A stretch of 64,000 bases of DNA from Henriciella sp045287255 (GTDB lineage: Bacteria > Pseudomonadota > Alphaproteobacteria > Caulobacterales > Hyphomonadaceae): the NCBI RefSeq assembly GCF_045287255.1, contig NZ_CP137142.1, positions 2,790,001 to 2,854,000 on the forward strand, in the 5' to 3' direction. This document shows positions 25,291-33,653 of the stretch, one piece after another. Below the pieces are notes generated by a model. The model did no database searches. It saw nothing but the letters and a program-made list of their open reading frames with translations, and was not told the DNA's origin. Positions within the stretch are counted from its first letter, which is position 1. Each line of letters opens with the position of its first letter. Both the position numbers and the translations under genes were made by a program.

Positions 25291-25527
25291 ATGAGTGACC
25301 AGATGCCAGATCGGCTAAGCCTTGATCCATCCAGCCCTTTTCATGACGCCGCTGTGCTTGAGCGGGGCGTCGGTATCAAGTTTAACGGCCAGGAAAAGAC
25401 CAATGTGGTCGAGTATTGTATCTCTGAAGGCTGGATCAAGGTTGCTGCGGGTAAGGCGGTTGATCGCAAAGGTCAGCCTTTGACCATGAAGCTGAAAGGC
25501 ACGGTTGAGCCTTATCTCGAAAGCTAA
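25291..25527 (+). CDS. DUF3297 family protein
   Basis: A 78-residue protein with the DUF3297 pattern (PDRLSLDPSSPFHD, RGVGIKFNG, NVVEYCISEGWI, LKGTVEPYL). Such proteins are common in alpha- and gammaproteobacteria; function is unknown. AGGAG precedes the ATG. Its stop overlaps the convergent channel gene. Confidence 0.88.
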   Translation: MSDQMPDRLSLDPSSPFHDAAVLERGVGIKFNGQEKTNVVEYCISEGWIKVAAGKAVDRKGQPLTMKLKGTVEPYLES

Positions 25528-26351
25528 GTCACCCGTTTTTCCGGGGGTGGGTTTTCCGCCTCCAGCTCTTCAACCTTGTCTTCAAGTTTCTTGAGCTGGC
25601 GCTCGCGCAGTTCGTCACTAAATGCGCTGGCGAATACACCGGCGGGCAAGGCAACCACACCAATCCCAGCCAGTGCGATCATGGATGCAAAGAAACGCCC
25701 CAAAGGTGTGACGGGGAAAACATCCCCATAGCCAACGGTTGTCAGGGTCGCGATCGCCCACCAGATGGCGCGCGGTATGGAGTTAAAGCTTTCCTGCTGC
25801 TCTCCGCCGATGCCCTCAATGAAGTAGAGCGCGACGGCGGAAATATAGACCAGAGCCAGCGCCATCGCGAGCGTGGTCAGGAGTTGACTACCAGAGCGTT
25901 TCAAAGCGGAACCTAGTATGTCAAAAGCTGGGACAAACCGGGCAATCTTGATCAGGCGGAACAGCCGTAAGACCCGTAAAGCCACTGCCGAAATGCCCCC
26001 ACCGAAAACCATGACAAGCAATTCGGGTAAGAAAGCCAACAAATCAGCAATCGAATAGAACTGCCGAATATAGCGTATTCGCCCACGGAATCCGGCATAT
26101 TTCGGGTTCACACCAGCCACCCAGACACGCATCAAATATTCAATCGCAAAAACGATAACGACGGCGATATTGAAAATCGCAATGGCTCTGGCCCAGTTCG
26201 GGTCATTCGTAATAGTTTCTTCGGTTTCCAGCGCCAGAAACAGGAAGCTGACAAGGACCAGCGCGATAATGAACCAATTGGTCCAGGAAATCCCTTTCTC
26301 TCGGGCTTCTGGAACCATTTCCCGGTAAAGTGCGCGCTGTATTCCCATCAT
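25524..26351 (-). CDS. Voltage-gated potassium channel-type ion transporter
   Basis: A 275-residue six-helix channel subunit. S4 carries regularly spaced positive residues (R126, R129, R132, K135, R138 region: RVLRLFRLIKIAR), the selectivity filter is TTVGYGD (204-210), and a C-terminal coiled coil (LKKLEDKVEELEAE) probably aids tetramerisation. A TTG at 26366 gives a longer frame; ATG at 26351 lies seven bases after GGGAGG and is preferred. It overlaps the DUF3297 gene tail to tail. Confidence 0.9.
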   Translation of the reverse strand: MMGIQRALYREMVPEAREKGISWTNWFIIALVLVSFLFLALETEETITNDPNWARAIAIFNIAVVIVFAIEYLMRVWVAGVNPKYAGFRGRIRYIRQFYSIADLLAFLPELLVMVFGGGISAVALRVLRLFRLIKIARFVPAFDILGSALKRSGSQLLTTLAMALALVYISAVALYFIEGIGGEQQESFNSIPRAIWWAIATLTTVGYGDVFPVTPLGRFFASMIALAGIGVVALPAGVFASAFSDELRERQLKKLEDKVEELEAENPPPEKRVT

Positions 26352-26373
26352 GAGCGCCCCTCCCAAAGACGCT

Positions 26374-28767
26374 TTAGCCTCTTAGCACACCCCCGGTCGC
26401 CTTGGCGACGGCCTTGATAATCTTGTCGGAAATCGCTTCGATATCCTTATCTTTCAGGGCCTCGCCTTTGGGCTGCAGGGTCACTTCAATCGCGACGGAC
26501 TTGTGGCCCTCTTCAATACCAGTCCCCTGATAGACATCGAACACAGTCGTGTCTGTGATGAGGGTCTTATCGGCCCCTTTCGCGGCTTTGACGATGGCGC
26601 CAGCGGCAATATCCTCAGTGACCACGAAGGCAAAATCGCGGTGGATTGGCGTCAGGTCCGCCTTGTCCAGAACCGCTTTGGTTTTGGTGGCTTTGGCCTT
26701 CATTTGCGGTAGGGCGTTGAGGTTCAGCTCAAAACCATAAGCCGGACCATCAACACCAATCTGCTTCAGGACACCCGGATGCAGCGCGCCGAAATGGGCA
26801 ATGGTGACCTTTGGGCCAAGTTTCAGACAGGCAGATTGCCCCGGATGCCAGTGCTTTTGACGTGGCCCCTCAATCTGGAAGCGCTCAGGCGGTTGGCCAA
26901 GCGCTTCGAGGACGGCGAATAGGTCCGCTTTTGCGGCATAAGCGTCATAACTTTCACTGCCTTGCCAGTGCCTTGTCTTGGCGGGGCGCACCAGAGCGCT
27001 GACTACTGTGCGTTGATCCTTGGGACCATCATTGAGGTAGATTGGGCCGGCTTCGAACAGGCGTAGCTCGCGCTCACCATTGTCGGCGCCTTTCTGGGCA
27101 GCTGTGGCCAGATTGGCCAGAACGCTTGGGCGCATCTGATTGAGTTCGCTGGCGACGGGATTTGCGACCGTCAGGACACCTTCACCCCCGCCAAACAATT
27201 TGGCTTGGGCTTTGGGCATGAAGCTCCAGGTAACAGCTTCAAGGAAGCCGCGTGAAGCCAGTGTGCGACGAGCCGTGCGCACACGATCCTGTAGAGCTGT
27301 TGTCACGACTCGTTTGCTAGTCTCTGGTGCCGGCAGGGAGAGTGTCGGCAGGGCGTCATAGCCTTCAAGCCGGGCAATTTCTTCAACGATGTCGGCAGAT
27401 TGCTCCATGTCGAAGCGCCAGCTTGGCGCGTCGAGAAGCCAGGTTTCGCCAGTATCCTCAATTGCGAAGCCCAACGTCTTCAGCGTTTTCTTCATTGCTG
27501 CGGATTTCAGCTCCAGACCCGTCAGGCGGGCAACATCACGCTTATGGAACTCTACCTTGTCCTCTGTACGTGGGGCTTCGCCAGCAAGATTGGCTTTGGA
27601 GGCTGTCCCCCCGCCATATTCGAGGATCAGTTTCAGGGCGAGATTTAGCCCTTCCAGACAGGACTGAGGGTCAACGCCACGCTCGAAGCGATACCGCGCA
27701 TCCGAAATGATCCCAGTCACCCGGCCAGTCTTGGCTGTGCGCAATGGATCGAACCAGGCGCTTTCAATGAACACGTTGACGGTTTCATCCGTAACCGCGG
27801 TGCTCTCACCGCCCATCACGCCGCCAAGACCTATCACGCCGCTATCATCGGCGATGACGCACATGTCCGCGGTGATGTCATAGGTCTTGCCATCAAGGGC
27901 CTCGAGTGTCTCGCCTTGCTCACCCAGACGCGCGCGAACAGGCCCTTTCAGCTTGTCTGCATCATAGACGTGCAGCGGCCGGGCACGGTCGATAGAGATA
28001 TAATTGGTGATATCAACCAGCAGGGATTTCGGTGTAATGCCAATGGCTTTCAGCCGCGCCTGCATCCAGTCCGGTGAGGGGCCATTCTTGACGCCTTTGA
28101 CCAGAGCGCCAGCAAAAACCGGACAAGCGTCCGGGGCATCAAGCTTAATCTCGACGGGACAATCGTAGCCGCCTGAGACTTTCTTGACACTATCGTCCAG
28201 AAACAGACCAGCCCCTGCCGCCGCGAGGTCACGGGCAATACCTTTAACGCCCAGCCAGTCTGGGCGATTGGGCGTCACTTCAAAGTCAATCACCGGATCA
28301 TCGAGGCCTAGGGCCTGCGCGGCTGGCGTGCCTAGCGGGATAGAGGCGTCGAGATCAGCAATGCCATCATGGTCTTCGCCCGCATTCAGCTCTTTGGTCG
28401 AGCACATCATGCCAGAGCTTTCGACACCGCGGATTTTGCGAGGTTTCTTGTCGAGGCTGAAATCAAGCCCCGGAATATAGGTCCCCAGTGGGGCATAGAT
28501 GGCGGTCATCCCGGCCCGCGCATTTGGTGCACCACAAACAATTTGTTTTTCGCCATCCACAGTCTCAACCGTACAGATGCGCAACTTGTCCGCATCCGGG
28601 TGCGGTTCGGCGGTTTTCACCTTGGCAACCGTAAAGGCCGCAAGGTCTTCTGCCGGATTATCGACATGCTCAACTTCCAGGCCCGCTTTCAGCATGAAGC
28701 CCAGAATCTCATCGAGTGAGGCAGATGTTGAGAGATAGTCTTTCAACCAGGACAGTGGGTACTTCAT
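26374..28767 (-). CDS. pheT: Phenylalanyl-tRNA synthetase beta subunit
   Basis: A 797-residue subunit. It opens MKYPLSWLKDYL, followed by a tRNA-binding EMAP-like domain (about 40-150), the B3/B4 editing region, the B5 DNA-binding-like fold, the catalytic-like core (LEGYDALP), and a C-terminal FDX-ACB anticodon-binding domain (RDFAFVV). Its start overlaps the stop of a small membrane gene, which separates it from pheS. Confidence 0.96.
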   Translation of the reverse strand: MKYPLSWLKDYLSTSASLDEILGFMLKAGLEVEHVDNPAEDLAAFTVAKVKTAEPHPDADKLRICTVETVDGEKQIVCGAPNARAGMTAIYAPLGTYIPGLDFSLDKKPRKIRGVESSGMMCSTKELNAGEDHDGIADLDASIPLGTPAAQALGLDDPVIDFEVTPNRPDWLGVKGIARDLAAAGAGLFLDDSVKKVSGGYDCPVEIKLDAPDACPVFAGALVKGVKNGPSPDWMQARLKAIGITPKSLLVDITNYISIDRARPLHVYDADKLKGPVRARLGEQGETLEALDGKTYDITADMCVIADDSGVIGLGGVMGGESTAVTDETVNVFIESAWFDPLRTAKTGRVTGIISDARYRFERGVDPQSCLEGLNLALKLILEYGGGTASKANLAGEAPRTEDKVEFHKRDVARLTGLELKSAAMKKTLKTLGFAIEDTGETWLLDAPSWRFDMEQSADIVEEIARLEGYDALPTLSLPAPETSKRVVTTALQDRVRTARRTLASRGFLEAVTWSFMPKAQAKLFGGGEGVLTVANPVASELNQMRPSVLANLATAAQKGADNGERELRLFEAGPIYLNDGPKDQRTVVSALVRPAKTRHWQGSESYDAYAAKADLFAVLEALGQPPERFQIEGPRQKHWHPGQSACLKLGPKVTIAHFGALHPGVLKQIGVDGPAYGFELNLNALPQMKAKATKTKAVLDKADLTPIHRDFAFVVTEDIAAGAIVKAAKGADKTLITDTTVFDVYQGTGIEEGHKSVAIEVTLQPKGEALKDKDIEAISDKIIKAVAKATGGVLRG

Positions 28768-29372
28768 TGGGAGGCCTCGTCAGGAATGGCAGCGGCTGGT
28801 GTGATCCCAGTGGTGCCGAATTGTTCGAATATATCTGTGGTGCCTTCAGGGCAGGACTTGGTTGGGATCGCCCGGGACTGGTTCATACTGGTCAGCCAGC
28901 ATTTCTGGAAGACGGAGCAATAGCATACTTCCAGATCAACCTCGCTCCAGGCAAGGGTCACCGCAGTCAGCTCTGCGTCCGTGATCTCATCTGGCCGCCA
29001 ATCGAGCCGTAGTGGATCAACCTGTTTACCCGGGGCGACGGCGCCGCCGACAATCCCAGTCCATGATATTTGATACCCCTCTGGCAGCGTGCCGCGATAG
29101 GGTTCCAGAGATGTGATGGGCTGGCCATTGGCGCTGGCTGAGAGGGATTCGATCAGGGCGGGTCCAACCCCGCTATTCTCAAGCCGGATTCCGATCGCAA
29201 CATTTTCATCGCGTCGTGAGACAAAGCCATCGACCTGCAGAACAGGATAGACCATGCCATCCTGCTGCGCACGCATTACGCGGCTTTGATCCCACGCCAC
29301 CCAGATCGCAATGATCGAGCTGACGAGCGCGCAGACGGCGACCAGAAATTCGACTTTATTGCCGTTTCCCAT
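28764..29372 (-). CDS. Membrane-anchored hypothetical protein between pheS and pheT
   Basis: A 202-residue protein with one N-terminal hydrophobic helix (about residues 8-26) followed by a periplasmic-type domain. Cysteines CYC and CW plus a later C (around residues 150-180) may form disulfides. No family recognised. It overlaps pheT by 4 nt and lies 10 bp downstream of pheS, so it must be on the pheST mRNA. Confidence 0.75.
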   Translation of the reverse strand: MGNGNKVEFLVAVCALVSSIIAIWVAWDQSRVMRAQQDGMVYPVLQVDGFVSRRDENVAIGIRLENSGVGPALIESLSASANGQPITSLEPYRGTLPEGYQISWTGIVGGAVAPGKQVDPLRLDWRPDEITDAELTAVTLAWSEVDLEVCYCSVFQKCWLTSMNQSRAIPTKSCPEGTTDIFEQFGTTGITPAAAIPDEASQ

Positions 29373-29382
29373 GGCTCGCTCT

Positions 29383-30456
29383 CTAGCTTAAGCCCCCGCT
29401 GACGCTTGGGGTCAGCCAGGGTTTAAATCCATAGTGACGGGTCCAGGCCGCGTCTGCTTCAAAATATGGGCGCAGGTCCGGCATGCCGTATTTCAGCATG
29501 GCAAGACGGTCGATCCCCATACCAAAGGCAAAGCCCTGATACTCGTCCGGGTCGATCCCGCAATTGCGCAGCACGTTTGGGTGAACCATGCCGGAGCCGA
29601 GGATTTCCATCCAGCTATCCCCTGCCCCGATCTTAATCGTCTGGCCGTCCTTGGTATATTTCACATCCATCTCAGCGCTTGGCTCTGTAAACGGGAAGAA
29701 GTGTGGGCGGAACCGCGCCTCGACATCATCGACCTCAAAGAAGGCTTTGACGAAATCAATCAGGCAGCCTTTCAGGTGCCCCATATGGATACCCTTTTCG
29801 ATCACCAGACCTTCAACCTGATGGAACATCGGGGTGTGTGTGGCATCCCAGTCATTGCGATAGACGCGGCCCGGCGCGATGATGCGAATAGGCGGCTTGC
29901 CATTCGTCATTGTGCGGATCTGGACCGGAGACGTATGTGTGCGCAGCACCTTGGGTGCCCCGCCCTCAGGCGCTTCCATGAAGAAGGTATCATGGGTCTC
30001 GCGGGCCGGGTGGCCTTCCGGGAAGTTCAGCGCGGTAAAATTGTGCCAGTCATCTTCAATGTCCGGGCCTTCAGCGACAGAGAAACCCATATCACCGAAG
30101 ATCGCAGCAACTTCTTCAAACACTTGCATGACCGGGTGCAGCGCGCCGACATGCTCGGGGCGCGGTGGCAGGGTCATGTCGAGCGTTTCAGTCGCAAGTT
30201 GCGCCTCTAGCGCAGCCGCTTCCAGCGCGCCTTTGCGGATCTCCACGGCTTCAGCCACGCGGTTTTTCAGTGCGTTCAGCTTGGGACCCATTTCCTGACG
30301 CTCTTCAGGACTCATACGTCCAAGCGTTTTCATCAGGCCAGAGACACGGCCCTTCTTGCCCAGTTCTGCCACCCGTACAGCGTCGAGCGCAGCCAGGTCG
30401 CCTGCGGCATCAATCGCCTTTAGCGCTTCGGATTCGATGGTGTTTATGTCGGACAT
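29383..30456 (-). CDS. pheS: Phenylalanyl-tRNA synthetase alpha subunit
   Basis: A 357-residue class II synthetase catalytic subunit. Motif 2 is in FHQVEGLVIEKG and motif 3 in GFAFGMGIDRLAMLKYG; an N-terminal coiled coil (about residues 1-90) binds tRNA. The ATG at 30456 is preceded at once by the T-run of a hairpin, so no normal ribosome-binding site is seen, only the structured leader. Confidence 0.95.
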   Translation of the reverse strand: MSDINTIESEALKAIDAAGDLAALDAVRVAELGKKGRVSGLMKTLGRMSPEERQEMGPKLNALKNRVAEAVEIRKGALEAAALEAQLATETLDMTLPPRPEHVGALHPVMQVFEEVAAIFGDMGFSVAEGPDIEDDWHNFTALNFPEGHPARETHDTFFMEAPEGGAPKVLRTHTSPVQIRTMTNGKPPIRIIAPGRVYRNDWDATHTPMFHQVEGLVIEKGIHMGHLKGCLIDFVKAFFEVDDVEARFRPHFFPFTEPSAEMDVKYTKDGQTIKIGAGDSWMEILGSGMVHPNVLRNCGIDPDEYQGFAFGMGIDRLAMLKYGMPDLRPYFEADAAWTRHYGFKPWLTPSVSGGLS

Positions 30457-30457
30457 G

Positions 30458-30492
30458 AAAAAGCCCCGTCAGTCTTTAAGGACGAACGGGGC
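30458..30492 (-). terminator. Attenuator-like terminator abutting pheS
   Basis: Read on the minus strand, GCCCCGT (30492-30486) pairs with ACGGGGC (30469-30463) and is followed by five T's (30462-30458), one base before the pheS start codon. An 8-codon frame (MAPFVLKD) begins inside the stem. The position matches that of the pheM attenuator of E. coli. Confidence 0.75.
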
Positions 30493-30554
30493 CATTTCCG
30501 ACCCCGCTCAAGGCGGTTCGGATAGCGGAGAAAAGCGCTGGTGTGAACCGGGTT

Positions 30555-30917
30555 TTAAGCCAGGGCCGCCTTTGCCTTCTCCACAAGGGCGCCAAAAGCT
30601 TCTGGTTCGCGGATGGCCAGATCAGACATAACCTTGCGGTCCATCTCGATCCCAGCTTTGCTGAGGCCACCAATGAAGCGTGAATAGGTCATGCCTTCGT
30701 CATGCTCGCGGACAGCGGCGTTGATACGCTGGATCCACAGGCTGCGGAAGGTGCGCTTTTTGACCTTACGGCCAACATAGGCGTACTGGCCGGCTTTCCA
30801 GACAGCGTCGTGTGCTGTGCGGAATGTATTCTTGCGGCGGCCGCGATAGCCTTTAGCGGCTTTGATGATTTTCTTGTGGCGGGCGTGCGCCGGGACTTTG
30901 TTACGTGAACGGGCCAT
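30555..30917 (-). CDS. rplT: 50S ribosomal protein L20
   Basis: A 120-residue protein with the expected basic N-terminus (RSRNKVPAHARHKKIIKAAKGYRGRRKN) and globular C-domain (TYSRFIGGLSKAGIEMDRKVMSDLA). L20 binds 23S rRNA early in assembly and in many bacteria also represses its own operon. It lies 39 bp after rpmI. Confidence 0.97.
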   Translation of the reverse strand: MARSRNKVPAHARHKKIIKAAKGYRGRRKNTFRTAHDAVWKAGQYAYVGRKVKKRTFRSLWIQRINAAVREHDEGMTYSRFIGGLSKAGIEMDRKVMSDLAIREPEAFGALVEKAKAALA

Positions 30918-30956
30918 AATCGAGGCTCCTTACTTCAAATTCGGTTCAAACAGGGC

Positions 30957-31163
30957 TTATTTCAGGCCGTTCGGCAGAAACTTCTTGATGACACGCTGGG
31001 TGTCAGCTTTGGCGACAACTTCAGTGCCGCGGTTCTGGCGAATATACTTGCCATTGTGGCTGATCAGGCGGTGACGCTTACCGGCAACACCGTGCTTGAG
31101 TTTACCACTAGCCGTAATTTTGAACCGCTTTGCAGCGGCCTTTTTGGTCTTCATCTTCGGCAT
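30957..31163 (-). CDS. rpmI: 50S ribosomal protein L35
   Basis: A 68-residue basic protein: MPKMKTKKAAAKRFKIT, GKRHRLISHNGKYIRQNRG. AGGAGATCGAA precedes the start. It is separated from infC by a 171-codon ORF and a 118-bp structured gap, which is unusual. Confidence 0.97.
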   Translation of the reverse strand: MPKMKTKKAAAKRFKITASGKLKHGVAGKRHRLISHNGKYIRQNRGTEVVAKADTQRVIKKFLPNGLK

Positions 31164-31209
31164 TTCGATCTCCTGTAGAGCGCTAAGGCCCTGATTTGAT
31201 GCTATTTTG

Positions 31210-31244
31210 AGTGCTTAAGGCATGCCGTTTTCGGCCCAAGCACT
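31210..31244 (-). promoter_or_regulatory. Two-part hairpin in the rpmI leader
   Basis: AGTGCTT/AAGCACT (31210-31216 and 31238-31244) form an outer stem; GCCG/CGGC (31224-31227, 31232-31235) an inner one closed by four bases. It lies 47 bp before rpmI, where ribosomal-protein operon leaders sit. Function inferred. Confidence 0.4.
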
Positions 31245-31281
31245 GCGGAAGCGCGGGTTAAAGCGCAAACAGGGGAGAGAA

Positions 31282-31797
31282 TCAAGCTGAGTCTTCAGCA
31301 AGCCTTTGGACGATCTCGATTCCAGCTTTTTCGTATCTTTCCCAAGGCTCAAGAAAACTAGGAGCATCTCTATCGATTTGACTCAACTCTGTATGCTCAG
31401 TCTCCGTGACGACAATAATAGGAAGCCTTGCAAGCTTTTGGTATAATTGATCGTAACCAAAACCTGTATTATTTGAGATAAAGCTCCATTGTGCCGCTAT
31501 AGGGAATGGGTGCTCAGCTTCAAACTTGGCGTTTGGAGAACCTATTAATGCCAGAGCATCTTTTGAGTATAGACTAGCGTGACGTTTAACAGTGTTCATT
31601 TTAGAATAATAACGGCCGCATGTCGCATAACGCGATACAACTCTAAGCAAGTAATTGCCGCCACGGCATATTACTCCTGACGCCTCATTCAGTATCAGCA
31701 AAGCCTTAAGCTTACTTATAATAATGTCTTGCTCAGTATCCGAAAACTTGTCCAGCTTCCCGAACTGATTCTGATATTCAACTAGAGAGACAATCAT
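31282..31797 (-). CDS. Hypothetical protein inserted between infC and rpmI
   Basis: A 171-residue soluble protein with visibly lower GC and more A/T-ending codons than its neighbours. Notable pieces are CRGGNYLLRVVSRYATCGRYYSKMN, AEHPFPIAAQW and LPIIVVTETEHTEL, then RYEKAGIEIVQRL. No family recognised; the EH residues might be metal ligands. Its ATG overlaps the infC stop by 4 nt (ATGA), so it is translationally coupled to infC. It looks recently acquired. Confidence 0.72.
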   Translation of the reverse strand: MIVSLVEYQNQFGKLDKFSDTEQDIIISKLKALLILNEASGVICRGGNYLLRVVSRYATCGRYYSKMNTVKRHASLYSKDALALIGSPNAKFEAEHPFPIAAQWSFISNNTGFGYDQLYQKLARLPIIVVTETEHTELSQIDRDAPSFLEPWERYEKAGIEIVQRLAEDSA

Positions 31798-32339
31798 TTC
31801 ACGGGTGACATCACCATGGTCATCTGGCGGCCTTCAAGCTTTGGTTCCAGCTCGATTTTCATGTCGTCTTCAAAGTCGGTTTTGACCTTGTTGAGTAGCT
31901 CCATACCGAGGTGCTGGTGAGCCATTTCACGACCGCGGAATCGCAGTGTAATCTTCACCTTGTCGCCCTTTTCGAAGAACTCGCGGATCTTCTTGGCTTT
32001 GACCATATAGTCATGGTTATCAATGTTGGGGCGGAACTTGATCTCTTTCAGTTCCTGCGTCTTCTGTTTCTTCTTGGCGGCAGCTTTCTTCTTCTGCGCC
32101 TCAAAGCGCATCTTGCCATAGTCGACAATCTTGCAGACCGGGATCTCTTGATTTGGGGAAACTTCAACAAGGTCCATTCCGGCTTCGCGGGCAGCATCCA
32201 GAGCTGCATCGATAGGCATCTCGCCCTGTTTCTCACCATTTTCGTCAATCAGAAGAACGCGGGAGGCGCGAATATCGCGATTGGTGCGGGGGCCGGTTGG
32301 TTTGGCGCGCTCGGGGCGGCCGTGTGGTCTACGTGCTAT
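31794..32339 (-). CDS. infC: Translation initiation factor IF-3 (AUA start)
   Basis: A 181-residue factor that prevents 50S joining and checks start codons. NTD motifs (VLLIDENGEKQGEMPIDAALDAA, DLVEVSPN, CKIVDYGKMRFEAQKKK) and CTD motifs (EIKFRPNIDNHDYMVK, KVKITLRFRGREMAHQHLG) are intact. The first in-frame ATG (32219) would cut off 40 conserved residues. Six bases after AGGAGA (32351-32346) stands ATA (32339-32337), giving MARRPHGRPERAKP, then TNRDIRASRVLLID, the normal IF-3 start. A rare start codon is the known basis of IF-3 autoregulation in E. coli (AUU). Confidence 0.9.
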   Translation of the reverse strand: MARRPHGRPERAKPTGPRTNRDIRASRVLLIDENGEKQGEMPIDAALDAAREAGMDLVEVSPNQEIPVCKIVDYGKMRFEAQKKKAAAKKKQKTQELKEIKFRPNIDNHDYMVKAKKIREFFEKGDKVKITLRFRGREMAHQHLGMELLNKVKTDFEDDMKIELEPKLEGRQMTMVMSPVK

Positions 32340-32405
32340 GGCTGGTCTCCTATAGTTGCCAATATTGCTTAGGCTAATATGCCTGCTTCGGCGGGGAAAT
32401 TCAAC

Positions 32406-33581
32406 TTATTCTCCCAGACCGAGCAGGCGGGCATAGACGTTAAGCGTCGCCGTTTGAAGCTGTTTTTTGCTGAAACGGCTCAGAACATGCTGCCGACCGG
32501 CTTTTCCCATGGCTGCACGGGCTTCTGGCGGCAGATGAATGAGGGTGCGGATCGCTGCGGCAAGCGCAGTCGCAGAGCCGGGCGCCGCGCGCGTTCCGGT
32601 TTGGCCTTCAACAATGATTTCGCGTTGTCCGCCATGATCGGCAACGATCACAGGCTTACCCATGGCTGAGGCTTCAGCAGCGACGCGGCCAAAGGCTTCA
32701 GGGCGTTTTGAAGGGGCCAGCACAATATCGGCGAGGGTATAGGCGGCGGGCATATCCTCGCAATGCCCGACAATGGAGACACAACCCGAAAGGCCATGCT
32801 GGTCAATCGCGTGGCTTAGTTCGTCTACATATTTCGTGCGGCCCTGATCATCGCCGGGCAGGATTAAGTGCAGGCGCGAGCGCTCTTCACCATCAAGATG
32901 CGCCAAAGCTTCAATCGCGACCCCCTGCCCTTTCCAGTCTGTCAGGCGTCCGGGCAAGACCAACCTCAAACGGTTATCCTCAATCGCGATACCCCAGCTT
33001 TCGCGCAGGATGGCAAGGCGCGCATCTGTCACCTTGGCGGGGTCAAACGTGTTGAAATCAACCCCGCGCGGAATGGTGACGAGCTTTTCCGCTGGGAGGC
33101 CATGAACACTGGCGACATGGGCGGCGGTCCATTCGGAATTGGCGATGACAAGATCGCCTTTAGCCATCACGGAATTATACTTGCGTTTCAGACCCGCTGT
33201 GCCGCTATAGGCGCCGTGATAGGTGGTGGCGAAGGGCGTGCTGGTCCGACGTGCAGCGATAAGGGCGCTCCAGGCCGGGGCGCGGGAGCGGGCATGGACC
33301 AGGCTAACACCCTGTTCTGAAATAATTTTCTGAAGTCGCGCCGAATTGGCGCGGATGACAAATGGGTTCTTTGAGGCCGCATTCATGGTGATCAGCTCAC
33401 CGCCAGCCTCTGCAAGCGCAGGTTCGAGCCGCCCGCCAGCGCTTACGACCAATGCTCGCCCGCCTGCGCCTGTAATGGCTTCAGCCATTTCAACGGTCGT
33501 GCGCTCGGCTCCACCTGCCGCAAGATCGGGGATGACTTGCAGAATGGTCTTGTCGGAAAGGTCGGGCCAGTTGTCGCTCAT
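32406..33581 (-). CDS. Glycosyltransferase family 4
   Basis: A 391-residue GT-B enzyme. The N-terminal half has the DLAAGGAERTTVEMAEA and AHARSRAPAWSAL patterns; the C-terminal nucleotide-sugar domain shows RLTDWKGQGVAIEAL and PSKRPEAFGRVAAEASAMGKPVI with the conserved E-x7-E. It probably adds a sugar to a lipid-linked or envelope glycan. It precedes infC by 66 bp on the same strand. Confidence 0.9.
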   Translation of the reverse strand: MSDNWPDLSDKTILQVIPDLAAGGAERTTVEMAEAITGAGGRALVVSAGGRLEPALAEAGGELITMNAASKNPFVIRANSARLQKIISEQGVSLVHARSRAPAWSALIAARRTSTPFATTYHGAYSGTAGLKRKYNSVMAKGDLVIANSEWTAAHVASVHGLPAEKLVTIPRGVDFNTFDPAKVTDARLAILRESWGIAIEDNRLRLVLPGRLTDWKGQGVAIEALAHLDGEERSRLHLILPGDDQGRTKYVDELSHAIDQHGLSGCVSIVGHCEDMPAAYTLADIVLAPSKRPEAFGRVAAEASAMGKPVIVADHGGQREIIVEGQTGTRAAPGSATALAAAIRTLIHLPPEARAAMGKAGRQHVLSRFSKKQLQTATLNVYARLLGLGE

Positions 33582-33653
33582 CGGTCTATTTGGCGGGTTT
33601 TGTGAGGCGACGAAAGGGGGAAATGTGGGTCATCAGGGGTTGATCAAAGGGGT

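Noticed and set aside
30465..30491. MAPFVLKD as a true Phe leader peptide
   Set aside because: Only one Phe codon and a doubtful ribosome-binding site, so it is mentioned with the attenuator but not called as a gene.
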